A DNA stretch of 64,000 bases from VXRD01 sp965232265 (GTDB taxonomy: Bacteria > Latescibacterota > UBA2968), in the NCBI GenBank assembly GCA_965232265.1, contig CBDDPH010000002.1, positions 2,604,001-2,668,000 on the forward strand. The letters are read 5' to 3'. Each line of letters begins with the position of its first letter. Position 1 is the stretch's first letter. This document shows positions 28,201-35,068 of this stretch, piece by piece. Made by a program: the position numbers and the translations under genes. The notes beneath the pieces were generated by a model that saw only the letters and a program-made list of their open reading frames with translations, did not search any database and was not told where the DNA came from.

Positions 28201-28427
28201 GATTGAATATTCTCCTCGCTGAACAGGTATTCGCGGCCTTTGTAGTGAATGCGGTTTATTTTTTTGAGCTGATCGCGCAAGATGTTTTCCAGCAGCACAT
28301 TGGAGGCGCGACCCCCGCGTTCCACCATCGCCTTCTCGGGGGAGAGATATCGATAGCCCATGTTGATGAGCTGTTGCAGAGCGGGGATCTGGGAGAGGTG
28401 TTTTTCGCTGAAGGAGAAGGTGGGCAT
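25239..28427 (-). CDS. hsdR: Type I restriction enzyme, HsdR subunit
   Basis: 1062 residues, the usual size. The N-terminal PD-(D/E)xK nuclease is visible at about residues 145-170 as ARPDIVLFVNGIPLVVIECKGP. The translocase follows with Walker A HTQGSGKSITMV near 330, a DESHR box near 430 and the motif GFTGTPL. The C-terminal third is helical and binds HsdM. It cuts unmethylated foreign DNA after ATP-driven translocation together with HsdM and HsdS, which lie upstream on the same strand but separated by other genes. The reading frame is intact. Confidence 0.95.
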   Translation of the reverse strand: MPTFSFSEKHLSQIPALQQLINMGYRYLSPEKAMVERGGRASNVLLENILRDQLKKINRIHYKGREYLFSEENIQSAIQKIKNIQYDGLQKTNEVIYDLITLGTSFEQTIESDSKSYTLNYIDWKNPANNVFHATAEFSVERTRSMETARPDIVLFVNGIPLVVIECKGPDVDVDQAISQTIRNQGEEYIPRLFIYAQLVLAINKNEAKYATVGTSKAFWSIWDEMEDSAHEVNASINNPLSAKDKDALFCGDFALAQSHFVESTGDRLLTEQDRCLYSLCRPERLLELIYGFIVFDLGIKKIARYQQFFLVRSAMKRIKQTDNRGRRQGGIVWHTQGSGKSITMVMLARALALDPELNNARMILVTDRKDLDKQLGNTFAACGLVMERATTGRNLVKHIKNKVGIITTLINKFDTALSAEKYMDDSADIVVLVDESHRTNFGSLAARMRFMLPNACYIGFTGTPLMKKEKNSFVRFGGLIEPHYATRQAIKDKAVVPLLYEGRHVEIEQNEIAVDLWFERHTANLTEEQKADLKRKYSRADALNQADQIVYMCAFDISEHYRTNWQDTGFKAQLVAPNKSTALKYREFFNEINDVSSEVVISPPDTREGHEEVGEETDEVNAFWHKMMARYGSEDQYNKQIIAQFKYADDPEILIVVDKLITGFDAPRNTVLYLCRKLREHTLLQAIARVNRVHENKEFGYVVDYANVLGELDKALNEYDALADFDREDLADVLVSIQEEIQKLPQHYSDLWDIFKEIKHSRDEERYEVLLSDDALRDEFYERLTQYGKTLAIALSSEQFLMQTDEAQLKRYKSDLLRFEKLRKAVRLRYAEAIDYGNYDARIKKLLNTHIQANEVTQLNAPVNIFDDNAFSIVRETQGIYRTQNTAANADQIAHATKRKITENMDKDPAFYEKFSKLIQEAIDDFRQQRIFALDYLQKVSEIREKVESTQRDDVPDAIRNNGEACAYFGAIKPCFSKIDMDESQTDDIAIKTTLAIQTAIDKNWKVDFWNDSDAQNAVKNEIDDFFYDVVEDIHGIDLSSEQMDEMISQTMRIAKFWRPT

Positions 28428-28439
28428 TACGTTGTTCCT

Positions 28440-28490
28440 TATCCGCAGATGAATGTTATCCGCAGATGTACGCAGATGGGCACAGATGGG
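28440..28490. repeat. Interspersed CCGCAGATG-type repeat
   Basis: The short spacer between hsdR and the DUF4143 frame holds three close copies of CGCAGATG in an array. Related words occur at 13016, 31228, 31360, 32161 and 35815, always between genes. It is probably a degraded extragenic palindromic repeat family. Confidence 0.6.
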
Positions 28491-28509
28491 GCGAAAAATT
28501 TTTCGCCCC

Positions 28510-30311
28510 TCAGTTTAGCCAATATTCCACGGGTGTTGAGAGAAACCGTTCGAGAGAAATCCCGCCTGGGCCGACGATTAACAGGCGACCGGGTTTGAAA
28601 AATTTGGAGAAAGATTCCAGGCCGGGGAGCGAAGTGGGTGTGCGCCCGCTTTTGACTTCTATTGCCACGAGTTTTTTCCCTTTTCGCAAGACAAAATCCA
28701 CTTCGCGGTTGCGCTCCCGCCAATAAAATACTTCACACGTACCGCCAGCAGATGCGTTGATCAGGTGTGCGCCCACTGCGGATTCTGTTAAGCGTCCCCA
28801 AAATTCGCGGTCTGCAAAGGCTTCTGCCTGTGTCATGTCGGATTGTGAGGTTATCAGCGCGGTGTTGAAGACTTGAAACTTGGGGCTTGATGCTCGGCGC
28901 CGCGCTGTGTCGCCCGCGTATTTGTGCAATCCGGTGAGTACGCCAGCACCTGAAAGCAGGTCGAGGTAGTGGGCAAGTGTGGTTGTGTTCCCCGCATCCT
29001 GAAGTTGGCCTATCATTTTTGTGTAGGAAAGAATTTGTCCAGAATAGGCACAGCCCAATTCAAACAGTCGCCGCAGCAATGCGGGTTTGTCAACGCGGGA
29101 AAGCAACAGTACGTCGCGTGAGACGGTTGTTTCAATGAGCGAGTCTATGATGTAGCGCGACCAGCGGAGTGGTTGTTCTATCAAAGGCGCAGCACCTGGA
29201 TAGGCTCCGTAAAAAAGATATTGGTTGAGATCCCATCCGAAGGCCGTCCGCATTTCAGAAAAGCTCCAGTGCGGCATGTGCAGGATTTCAAAACGCCCCG
29301 CAAGGCTTTCCGTGAGTCCATGCCCGATTAAAAGCGGAGCAGAGCCGAGCAAGACTGTTTTTACCGCTATTTTTTTTCGGTGTCTTCATCCCATAGATAT
29401 TTGACCATTTCAGTCCAATGCGGAATTTTTTGGACCTCATCCAATATGAGTAGGGCACCTTTTTCTGAATTGGCGGCGAGCAATCGCGCCTCTTCCCATT
29501 GGGATTCAAGCCATCTGGTGCCGCGAAGTGTCGGTTCGTCTGCGCTGGCAAAGTGATAGGGCAGTGTGCTCTGGTCTGCGACTTGCAATGCAAGGGTTGT
29601 TTTGCCGACCTGCCGCGCGCCCGATACGACCTGAATGAATCGCCGGGGTTCTTTTAACCGCCGCGCCAACTCCGCAGCCTGGGGTCTGACAAAGGTCAGG
29701 TTGGTTTCATGCTTAATTTTTTGCTCAACAAGGTCCGTTGGGAAATACCGATAAGGCAAAATATTTGTTGGACAAGGAGTTGGTGTTCCAAACCAGTACT
29801 TGGCTATGCCAGCAAAATCACTGGTATTCCTTTGTAACATCAAGAGTATTTCATGTTCGCCCCAGTATTCAAACTCAACCTGCATGGATTTTGTAGCAGC
29901 TATCGCTTTCCATTTCTCTACGTGCTGGTTCCATTTGTCCAATTCAGAAGTAATCTGCCTGCCTGTTGTGCTTGATCGACGGCTATCATTCCTATCTTTA
30001 GGCAAACAGACATAATACTTGGTTAAATCAGGATGTTTACTTAACGCCGATTTAACAGATCTATAAATCTGATTCCACTGCGAATATCCTAATGGTTTTA
30101 GAAAGTATTTAGCTTGCCAAGCCTGTTCAGAGCCATCCTGTAATTTCCAATAGCATTCTACCCCTGCATCCCCACCCGCTCCGTCTTTGGAAATAAATTC
30201 TTTGGCATTTTCCGGTTTTGAGAGACGTGCCAACTGGCATACCAGTTTTTCAAATCCTTTGTTTTGACTTCCGCCATGGCTCCGAATTTGAGAAAAATCT
30301 ATGTTCTGCAT
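28510..30311 (-). pseudogene. Nuclease-AAA ATPase-DUF4143 fusion, broken or frame-shifted at an A8 run
   Basis: Two frames make one protein of about 600 residues. Residues 1-190 look like a PD-(D/E)xK nuclease of the Mrr/Cap4 kind (GFEKL, GGDAGVEC, WQAKYF). From ~235 an ATPase begins, with Walker A GARQVGKTT and Walker B LLILDEVQ. The frame then stops at 29367 just after the codons for EDTEKK. One extra A in the run at 29370-29377 would restore IAVKTVLLGSAPLL and join the frame that ends at 28510, which holds the DUF4143 part with EVDFVLRKGKKLVAIEVKSG. The second part has no proper start (only a TTG at 29352). It could be a pseudogene, a sequencing error, slippage-controlled expression or phase variation. 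The start overlaps hsdS by 13 bp. Confidence 0.75.
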
Positions 30312-30955
30312 GATATTTTCTTCTCCTTAACTCGCCACTTCCCCGTCAGCAATTTCTGCATCAATCCGCGTTTTTGTGTGCGGTATTGTTCGGCGAGTTG
30401 GTTGAGAAATTCGACTTCTTCCTTCGCGGTATCAAGTATGTTCGCAATCCGTTTTTGTTCGGGGGGTAGGGGGAGTGGGATTTTGATTTTTTGATAAGAT
30501 TCTTTTGTCAGCCCAAAACGTGTAATTCCATTCGCAAACCTGTAAAAGTCATACTTTACTCTCGGAGACGTCAAGGCATAACACATATATTTTCCTATCG
30601 TCTGTTTCTTTGGGCGAAGAATTGTCAAATGATAGCCGCATAACAGATTATCGGCGGTCTCTTTTACATAGGCAGGAACACCAATGTCATCGGGTGTTTC
30701 AGAATCTTTGGTAATGATTACGTCGTCTGTAATAATCGAAAATTTTTCTATTTCTCGCGGTTTGGCTGTGGCAGTCATAAAGTCAATTTTGGAATCAATG
30801 GCATTGTTGTAATAAACATCTGTGTAATTGCATAATTTGACGGGTAACTCCCCATCAACGGTCTTTTTGTCAACGGGACTGACAATAACTTCACAAGCAT
30901 CCGCCAACCGCACTTCCCGCCATTCCTTCGGCAACTGCCCATTTTTCACTGTCAT
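30299..30955 (-). CDS. hsdS: Type I restriction specificity protein, half length (single TRD)
   Basis: 218 residues from the ATG at 30953-30955; the frame is open upstream but overlaps the 73-aa gene. It has one target recognition domain (LPKEWREVRLADACEVIV to GITRFGLTKESYQKIKIPLPLPPEQKRIA) and one conserved helical spacer (NILDTAKEEVEFLNQLAEQYRTQKRGLMQKLLTGKWRV). A complete HsdS has two of each and about 400 residues. A second half-length HsdS gene lies at 35069-35650, so two single-TRD subunits may pair to recognise a split site. Alternatively one is a remnant. Confidence 0.85.
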   Translation of the reverse strand: MTVKNGQLPKEWREVRLADACEVIVSPVDKKTVDGELPVKLCNYTDVYYNNAIDSKIDFMTATAKPREIEKFSIITDDVIITKDSETPDDIGVPAYVKETADNLLCGYHLTILRPKKQTIGKYMCYALTSPRVKYDFYRFANGITRFGLTKESYQKIKIPLPLPPEQKRIANILDTAKEEVEFLNQLAEQYRTQKRGLMQKLLTGKWRVKEKKISCRT

Positions 30956-30992
30956 TCTATTATCCCCTGTTAAACTGTGCAATACTTCTGAC

Positions 30993-31214
30993 TCACCAAC
31001 TCTTTCCTTGCAGTTCCTTCGGGAAGAGCTTGCGACTGGAGAGCCGGTCTTCATCCAAAGCGTGAATGAGGTACGCGAGCGTTTCCCGCTGTTCGTCAGT
31101 ATCGCCCTCATCCACCCATGACTGGACTAACTGCACAAGACCGACAGCACGATCATCAGAAGTTTTGTTTTCGCTGACACTCTCGGTAGGATTGTCTGAA
31201 AGTCTTTTATCCAT
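30993..31214 (-). CDS. Small acidic protein of unknown function
   Basis: 73 residues, no signal. The C-terminal half, QSWVDEGDTDEQRETLAYLIHALDEDRLSSRKLFP, resembles short hypothetical proteins that I have seen in cyanobacteria and environmental genomes, ending in ALDEDRLS.RKLF. It lies directly upstream of hsdS in the restriction island, 38 bp away, and may be cotranscribed with it. No fold or role can be assigned. Confidence 0.6.
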   Translation of the reverse strand: MDKRLSDNPTESVSENKTSDDRAVGLVQLVQSWVDEGDTDEQRETLAYLIHALDEDRLSSRKLFPKELQGKSW

Positions 31215-31283
31215 ATCTCTGTCCTTTCATCTGCGTCTATCCCTGTTTTCACAGAGACATGCCTACGAAAATCGCTCAAATGA

Positions 31284-31307
31284 ACTGGTCTGGACAGCGA
31301 CCAGTTG
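31284..31307. repeat. Perfect palindromic hairpin, copy 1
   Basis: AACTGGTC at 31284-31291 pairs with GACCAGTT at 31300-31307 across an 8-base loop. A related hairpin at 39060-39083 has the compensated pair AACTGGCC/GGCCAGTT. Copies of the CTGCG repeat lie on both sides (31228-31270 and 31345-31395). Confidence 0.65.
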
Positions 31308-31412
31308 TAGGCCGCTCTTTCGCGTTTCTTCCTGCGGATTCTTTGGGTTTTGCCTTTCATCTGCGCCTCTCTGCGTCCATCTGCGGATACCTTTTGATTT
31401 TGCCCTCCCGTT

Positions 31413-31733
31413 TTATGTCTTGACCGCCTGCAATTTCTCTGTTTCAGAGGTCTCGCATTGCGTCGCGGGCAGTTGGGCGATGATGTTCGCAATCAGTGTC
31501 TCGTCCTTACTCGACATGGCATTCGCCACGTCTTGAGGATTGCTATGCGTCTTTCGCGCAAATTCTCGCACACCGCCTTGTCCTTCAACAGCCGCACTGA
31601 ATCCGTAATAAAGCGCGGCACTATCCGGATCTTTTTCTTGCTCTTCCAATAAGACTTCAAGGAAGGAGAATGCCTCGTTGTGGTCAGCAAGTTCTTCAAT
31701 CAAGAAATCGCGATAATTTCTCATTTTTTTCAT
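31413..31733 (-). CDS. Antitoxin of tandem toxin-antitoxin pair, copy 1
   Basis: 106 residues from ATG at 31733, inside the end of the toxin gene (4-bp overlap). The C-terminal GGVREFARKTHSNPQDVANAMSSKDE is a helix-turn-helix of the HigA-like addiction-module antidote family. The second copy at 32263-32589 is almost identical in this C-terminal region and in the first 16 residues, but residues 17-50 differ strongly, including a two-residue length change. Those middle residues probably contact the toxin, so the two antitoxins may have become specific for their own partners. Confidence 0.85.
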   Translation of the reverse strand: MKKMRNYRDFLIEELADHNEAFSFLEVLLEEQEKDPDSAALYYGFSAAVEGQGGVREFARKTHSNPQDVANAMSSKDETLIANIIAQLPATQCETSETEKLQAVKT

Positions 31734-32068
31734 CGTTGAGTCTCCTTGTAATTTTGCCAATAAGTTTTTGCGCGTTCAATGTCCCGCGCCTGCGAGGATT
31801 TGTCGCCGCCGCAGAGCAGAAGGATGATGGTGTTGCCGACTATCCCAAAATAGATGCGGTAGCCTGCTCCGAAATGGAAACGGCTTTCAAAAATACCTTC
31901 GCCGATAGATTTCCAGTCGCCAAAATTGCCGCCCGCAAGACGGATAAGGCGTTCTTGAAGACGGCTCCGCGTATTTCTGTCTCGTATTGATTTCCACCAT
32001 TCGGTGAAAGGTTCTCGCCCATTTGGATGCTGGTAAATTTGCAGTTTTCTCGGTTGAGTAGCAAGCAT
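31730..32068 (-). CDS. RelE/ParE-superfamily toxin (COG3657), copy 1
   Basis: 112 residues. The COG3657 pattern is clear: PFTEWWKSIRDRNTRSRLQERLIRL, then GEGIFESRFHFGAGYRIYFG and LLLCGGDKSSQARDIERAKTYWQNY. Such toxins act on translating ribosomes. The gene precedes and overlaps its antitoxin. Its start codon lies 16 bp after a rhuM remnant, as in copy 2. Compared with copy 2 the differences cluster at residues 41-56. Confidence 0.88.
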   Translation of the reverse strand: MLATQPRKLQIYQHPNGREPFTEWWKSIRDRNTRSRLQERLIRLAGGNFGDWKSIGEGIFESRFHFGAGYRIYFGIVGNTIILLLCGGDKSSQARDIERAKTYWQNYKETQR

Positions 32069-32084
32069 TCTCTATCTGCCCATT

Positions 32085-32160
32085 GTAATTTTTGCCGTCG
32101 GCGGCAGTTGTTCGGAATTTCCTAATAACTGAACCTGATTGCAGTTCTCCAGATTCAAAT
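32085..32160 (-). pseudogene. rhuM remnant (copy of the fragment at 32928-33206)
   Basis: Read on the minus strand, this stretch gives an in-frame ESGELQSGSVIRKFRTTAADG followed by KNYNGQIENACY, the RhuM family segment after residue 60. It has no start: it begins at an interspersed repeat on its upstream side (32161-32236). In the second copy the same segment is attached to an N-terminus but carries a frameshift. It marks one end of the ~850-bp tandem duplication. Confidence 0.75.
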
Positions 32161-32240
32161 ATCTGCGTCTATCCCTGTTTTCACAGGGACATGCCTGCGT
32201 TCATCCCTGCTTACACCCGCAGGGACATGCCTGCGGATAC
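32161..32240. repeat. Interspersed repeat with inverted copy of the 36-bp unit
   Basis: Positions 32200-32235 are the reverse complement of the 36-bp unit found twice at 12946-13017, with one or two differences. The flanks contain ATCTGCGTCTATCC and CCTGCGGATACC, words also found at 31228, 31380 and 35820. The repeat sits exactly between the two duplicated toxin-antitoxin blocks. Confidence 0.8.
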
Positions 32241-32262
32241 CTTTTGATTTTGCCCTCCCGTT

Positions 32263-32589
32263 TTATGTCTTGACCGCCTGCAATTTCTCTGTTTCAGAAA
32301 TCTCGCATTGTGCCGTGGGCAGTTGGGCGATGATGTTAGCAATCAGTGTCTCGTCCTTACTCGACATGGCATTCGCCACGTCTTGAGGATTGCTATGCGT
32401 CTTTCGCGCAAATTCTCGCGCACCGCCTTGTGCTTTAATCGCCGTCTCATAAGCGAGATACAGGACATCGCCATACCCGTCTTTTTGGTATTCTTCCAGT
32501 GAGACTTGCAGGTAGGAGAGGGTCTCCTCAATTTCAGCATCAGCAAGTTCTTCAATCAAGAAATCGCGATAATTTCTCATTTTTCTCAT
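32263..32589 (-). CDS. Antitoxin of tandem toxin-antitoxin pair, copy 2
   Basis: 108 residues, start at 32589 overlapping the toxin stop by 4 bp. The HTH part GGAREFARKTHSNPQDVANAMSSKDE and the tail to SETEKLQAVKT are nearly identical to copy 1; the middle (ADAEIEETLSYLQVSLEEYQKDG region) is not. It belongs to the HigA-like antidote group and should repress its own operon. With an identical DNA-binding half, the two antitoxins would bind the same operators and cross-regulate. Confidence 0.85.
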   Translation of the reverse strand: MRKMRNYRDFLIEELADAEIEETLSYLQVSLEEYQKDGYGDVLYLAYETAIKAQGGAREFARKTHSNPQDVANAMSSKDETLIANIIAQLPTAQCEISETEKLQAVKT

Positions 32590-32924
32590 CGTTGAGTCTC
32601 CTTGTAATTTTGCCAGTAGGTCCTTGCGCGTTCAATGTCTCGCACTTGCGAAGACTTATCGCCGCCGCACAGCAACAGGACGATGGTGTTGCCGACTATA
32701 CCAAAATAGATGCGGTAGCCTGCTCCGAAATGGAAACGGCTTTCAAAAATACCTTCACCGACAGATTTGCAATCGATAAAATAGCCGCGCTCAAGGCGGT
32801 CAAGGCGTGCTTGAAGACGGCTCCGCGTATTTCTATCTCGTATTGATTTCCACCATTCAGTGAAAGGTTCTCGTCCATTTGGATGCTGGTAAATTTGCAG
32901 TTTTCTCGGTTGTGTAGCAAGCAT
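32586..32924 (-). CDS. RelE/ParE-superfamily toxin (COG3657), copy 2
   Basis: 112 residues, about nine in ten identical to copy 1, with the same PFTEWWKSIRDRNTRSRLQ and GEGIFESRFHFGAGYRIYFG blocks. The changes are mainly at residues 41-57 (RLDRLERGYFIDCKSV against RLIRLAGGNFGDWKSI). The reading frame is intact. It starts 4 bp after the truncated rhuM frame ends and is followed by its own antitoxin. Confidence 0.88.
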   Translation of the reverse strand: MLATQPRKLQIYQHPNGREPFTEWWKSIRDRNTRSRLQARLDRLERGYFIDCKSVGEGIFESRFHFGAGYRIYFGIVGNTIVLLLCGGDKSSQVRDIERARTYWQNYKETQR

Positions 32925-32927
32925 TCT

Positions 32928-33206
32928 CTATCTGCCCATTGTAATTTTTGCCGTCGGCGGCATTGTTCGGAATTTCCGAATAACTGAATCTCGCTGTAAT
33001 TCGCTGGAATCAAAGATGTTTTTCAGATGTTCGTTAATAGTTGGGATGGTAACTTCAAATAACTCCGCCATCAACTTATGAGTCAGCCAGATGGTGTCGT
33101 CCTGGTAACGCACTTCAATACTATCTTCACCGGCCTGATTGGTAAAGATCAGAAATTCCGCTGTGCTGCTGCGAATAGTCAGGTCTTTTGAGGATTTTTT
33201 GCTCAT
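32928..33206 (-). pseudogene. RhuM-family protein, truncated and frameshifted
   Basis: 92 residues of a family that is normally ~330. EFLIFTNQAGEDSIEVRYQDDTIWLTHKLMAELFEVTIPTINEHLKNIF is a near-perfect RhuM N-terminus (winged-helix-like). At about residue 80 a two-base loss near 32968 changes RKFRTTAADGKNYN into RKFRTMPPTAKIT, and the gene then ends at the toxin. The start overlaps the hsdM stop by 4 bp. RhuM-type genes are frequent between hsdM and hsdS in type I loci, so this is a decayed component of that module. Confidence 0.85.
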
Positions 33207-34717
33207 GCTCGTTTTATTCCCTCCATTAATCGCCCCATCTCTCCCCGCACCACGCTCAACTCTTCTTCCAGCCGGTCTATCTCAAGCTGTACCGCATCAA
33301 TATCAATCTCCTCTTCTTCCTCAAAGGTATCCACATAACGCGGAATGTTCAAATTGAAGTCATTTTCCTCAATTTCTTCAAAGGTGGCGAGGTGGGCGTA
33401 TTTGTCCATATCCTGGCGGTTTTTATACGTGGTGGTGATTTTCTCGATGTGTTCGTCCTGCAATGCGTTTTGATTCTTGCCTGCCTGATATTCGCGGCTT
33501 GCATCGATGAACAAGACATCTTTGCAGTTCTCATTCGTCCCCCCTTGTTCACGCGAGCGGTCAAAGACCAGAATGGCGACTGGTATTGAGGTCGTGGGAA
33601 ATAGATTGGCCGGCAAGCCAATGACGGCGTCGAGCACGTTTTCTTCGATGAGTTGCTGGCGAATGCGCCCTTCTGCGCCGCCCCGGAACAAGACGCCGTG
33701 CGGCACCACAACAGAAACCCGCCCTTGTTTTTCCAAAGCTGCTTCTACCATGTGGCTGATAAACGCATAGTCGCCCTTGGATTTGGGAGGCAGACTGCGC
33801 CAGAAGCGGTTGTATATGTCTGCCTCGGCGTCTTCTGCGCCCCACTTATTGAGCGAAAACGGGGGATTGGCGACCACGTTGTCGAATTTCATCAGCCGGT
33901 CGGATTCTACCAGTGCCGGGGCAGTGAGTGTGTTGCACCATTCGATGCGGGCTGCATCGGCTCCGTGCAAAAACATATTCATCCGCGCCAAAGCCCAGGT
34001 GCTGCCATTTACTTCCATTCCGTAAAGGGCGTAGTTTTTGTCGCCTACCACGCGCGCGGCTTCAATGAGAAGGCCCGCAGAACCGCAGGTGGGGTCACAG
34101 ATGCGGGCACCGGGTTTGGGCGCGCACAGTTTTGCCACCAGTTCGGATACCTTGTGCGGTGTGTAGAACTCACCGGCTTTTTTGCCCGCGTCAGATGCGA
34201 AACGTTCAATCAGGTAGATGTAGGTGTTGCCAATCACGTCTTCTGAAACCCGCCTGGGGCTCATATTCAATTCGGGTTTGTTGAAATCTTCCAGCAGTGT
34301 TTTCAGGCGGCGGTTGCGGTCTCTGGTTCTGCCGAGATTTGTCTCGCTGTTGAAATCTATGTTGCGGAAAACGCCTTCCAATTTCTGTTTGTTTTCCGTT
34401 TCAATCGCCTCCAATGCGATGTTGATGCGTTCGCCGATGTTGGCAGCCGAGCGCTGTGCATAAAGGTTGTAAAAGCTACTGCCATCCGGCAATACAAAAC
34501 GCTCATTTCGCAGCCTGCGTCGGATGCGTTCATCGTTGTCGCCGTATCTTTTTTTGTATTCTGCATAGTGTTCTCGCCAGACATCGGAAATGTATTTTAG
34601 AAACAGCATCACGAGGATGCAGTCCTTGTATCCGGCGGCATCCATCACACCGCGAAAGGTATCGCAAGCGGCCCAGGCGGCGTTGTTAATGTCTTTTTGT
34701 TGGATTTGAGTGTTCAT
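33203..34717 (-). CDS. hsdM: Type I restriction-modification methyltransferase, HsdM subunit
   Basis: 504 residues from the ATG at 34717, which follows a GGAGGAAAAA ribosome site; the open frame upstream is not used. The helical N-terminal domain (residues 1-160) is followed by the N6-adenine methylase core: DPTCGSAGLLIEAARV binds SAM and the catalytic NPPFS is in FDNVVANPPFS. The stretch GEFYTPHKVSELVAKL is typical of HsdM. It methylates adenine in the site recognised by HsdS. A GIY-YIG-like gene lies 17 bp upstream, a broken rhuM gene overlaps its end. Confidence 0.95.
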   Translation of the reverse strand: MNTQIQQKDINNAAWAACDTFRGVMDAAGYKDCILVMLFLKYISDVWREHYAEYKKRYGDNDERIRRRLRNERFVLPDGSSFYNLYAQRSAANIGERINIALEAIETENKQKLEGVFRNIDFNSETNLGRTRDRNRRLKTLLEDFNKPELNMSPRRVSEDVIGNTYIYLIERFASDAGKKAGEFYTPHKVSELVAKLCAPKPGARICDPTCGSAGLLIEAARVVGDKNYALYGMEVNGSTWALARMNMFLHGADAARIEWCNTLTAPALVESDRLMKFDNVVANPPFSLNKWGAEDAEADIYNRFWRSLPPKSKGDYAFISHMVEAALEKQGRVSVVVPHGVLFRGGAEGRIRQQLIEENVLDAVIGLPANLFPTTSIPVAILVFDRSREQGGTNENCKDVLFIDASREYQAGKNQNALQDEHIEKITTTYKNRQDMDKYAHLATFEEIEENDFNLNIPRYVDTFEEEEEIDIDAVQLEIDRLEEELSVVRGEMGRLMEGIKRA

Positions 34718-34733
34718 GTTTTTTCCTCCATTA

Positions 34734-35039
34734 TTAACGATCACCGCAGGGTGGATCATATAGACCCCGCAGTTCTGTCTCAATAGTACTATGGTCATCT
34801 GAATGACAGTAATAAGCCGCGTAACTCTGATAGGGATAACCTAATGATTTCCAACTGTATTTTCGTTCATGATTTTCTACGCGTTTTTTCACATCCTCCG
34901 ATCCACCTATATCAACAAGTCGCCAGAGCTGATGTATCGTAGGCCGCCCTAAAATGGCATACACTCCGGATTCGTTTCTAAGCTCGGATGTGTCCTCAAG
35001 AGGACCTTCAAAGCTGTAACCTCCCATTCCAATAGTCAT
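34734..35039 (-). CDS. GIY-YIG-like domain protein
   Basis: 101 residues. The order SGVYAIL, LVDIGGSEDVKKRVENHER, a Trp, and STIETELRGLYDPPCGDR follows GIY-YIG nucleases: first Tyr kept in GVY, YIG replaced by DIG, the arginine in KKR and the glutamate in IETELR present. A terminal PPCGD is common in related small proteins. The altered second tyrosine may reduce nuclease activity. It sits between one hsdS and hsdM in the same direction, which suggests a role in the restriction locus or a passenger gene. Confidence 0.65.
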   Translation of the reverse strand: MTIGMGGYSFEGPLEDTSELRNESGVYAILGRPTIHQLWRLVDIGGSEDVKKRVENHERKYSWKSLGYPYQSYAAYYCHSDDHSTIETELRGLYDPPCGDR

Positions 35040-35068
35040 GTCAATAACTCCTATTTTATAGGGGTGAT

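Noticed and set aside
28510..29352. Independent DUF4143 gene starting at 29352
   Set aside because: The only start is a TTG in the middle of a conserved sequence and there is no ribosome site; it is the second part of the frameshifted fusion.
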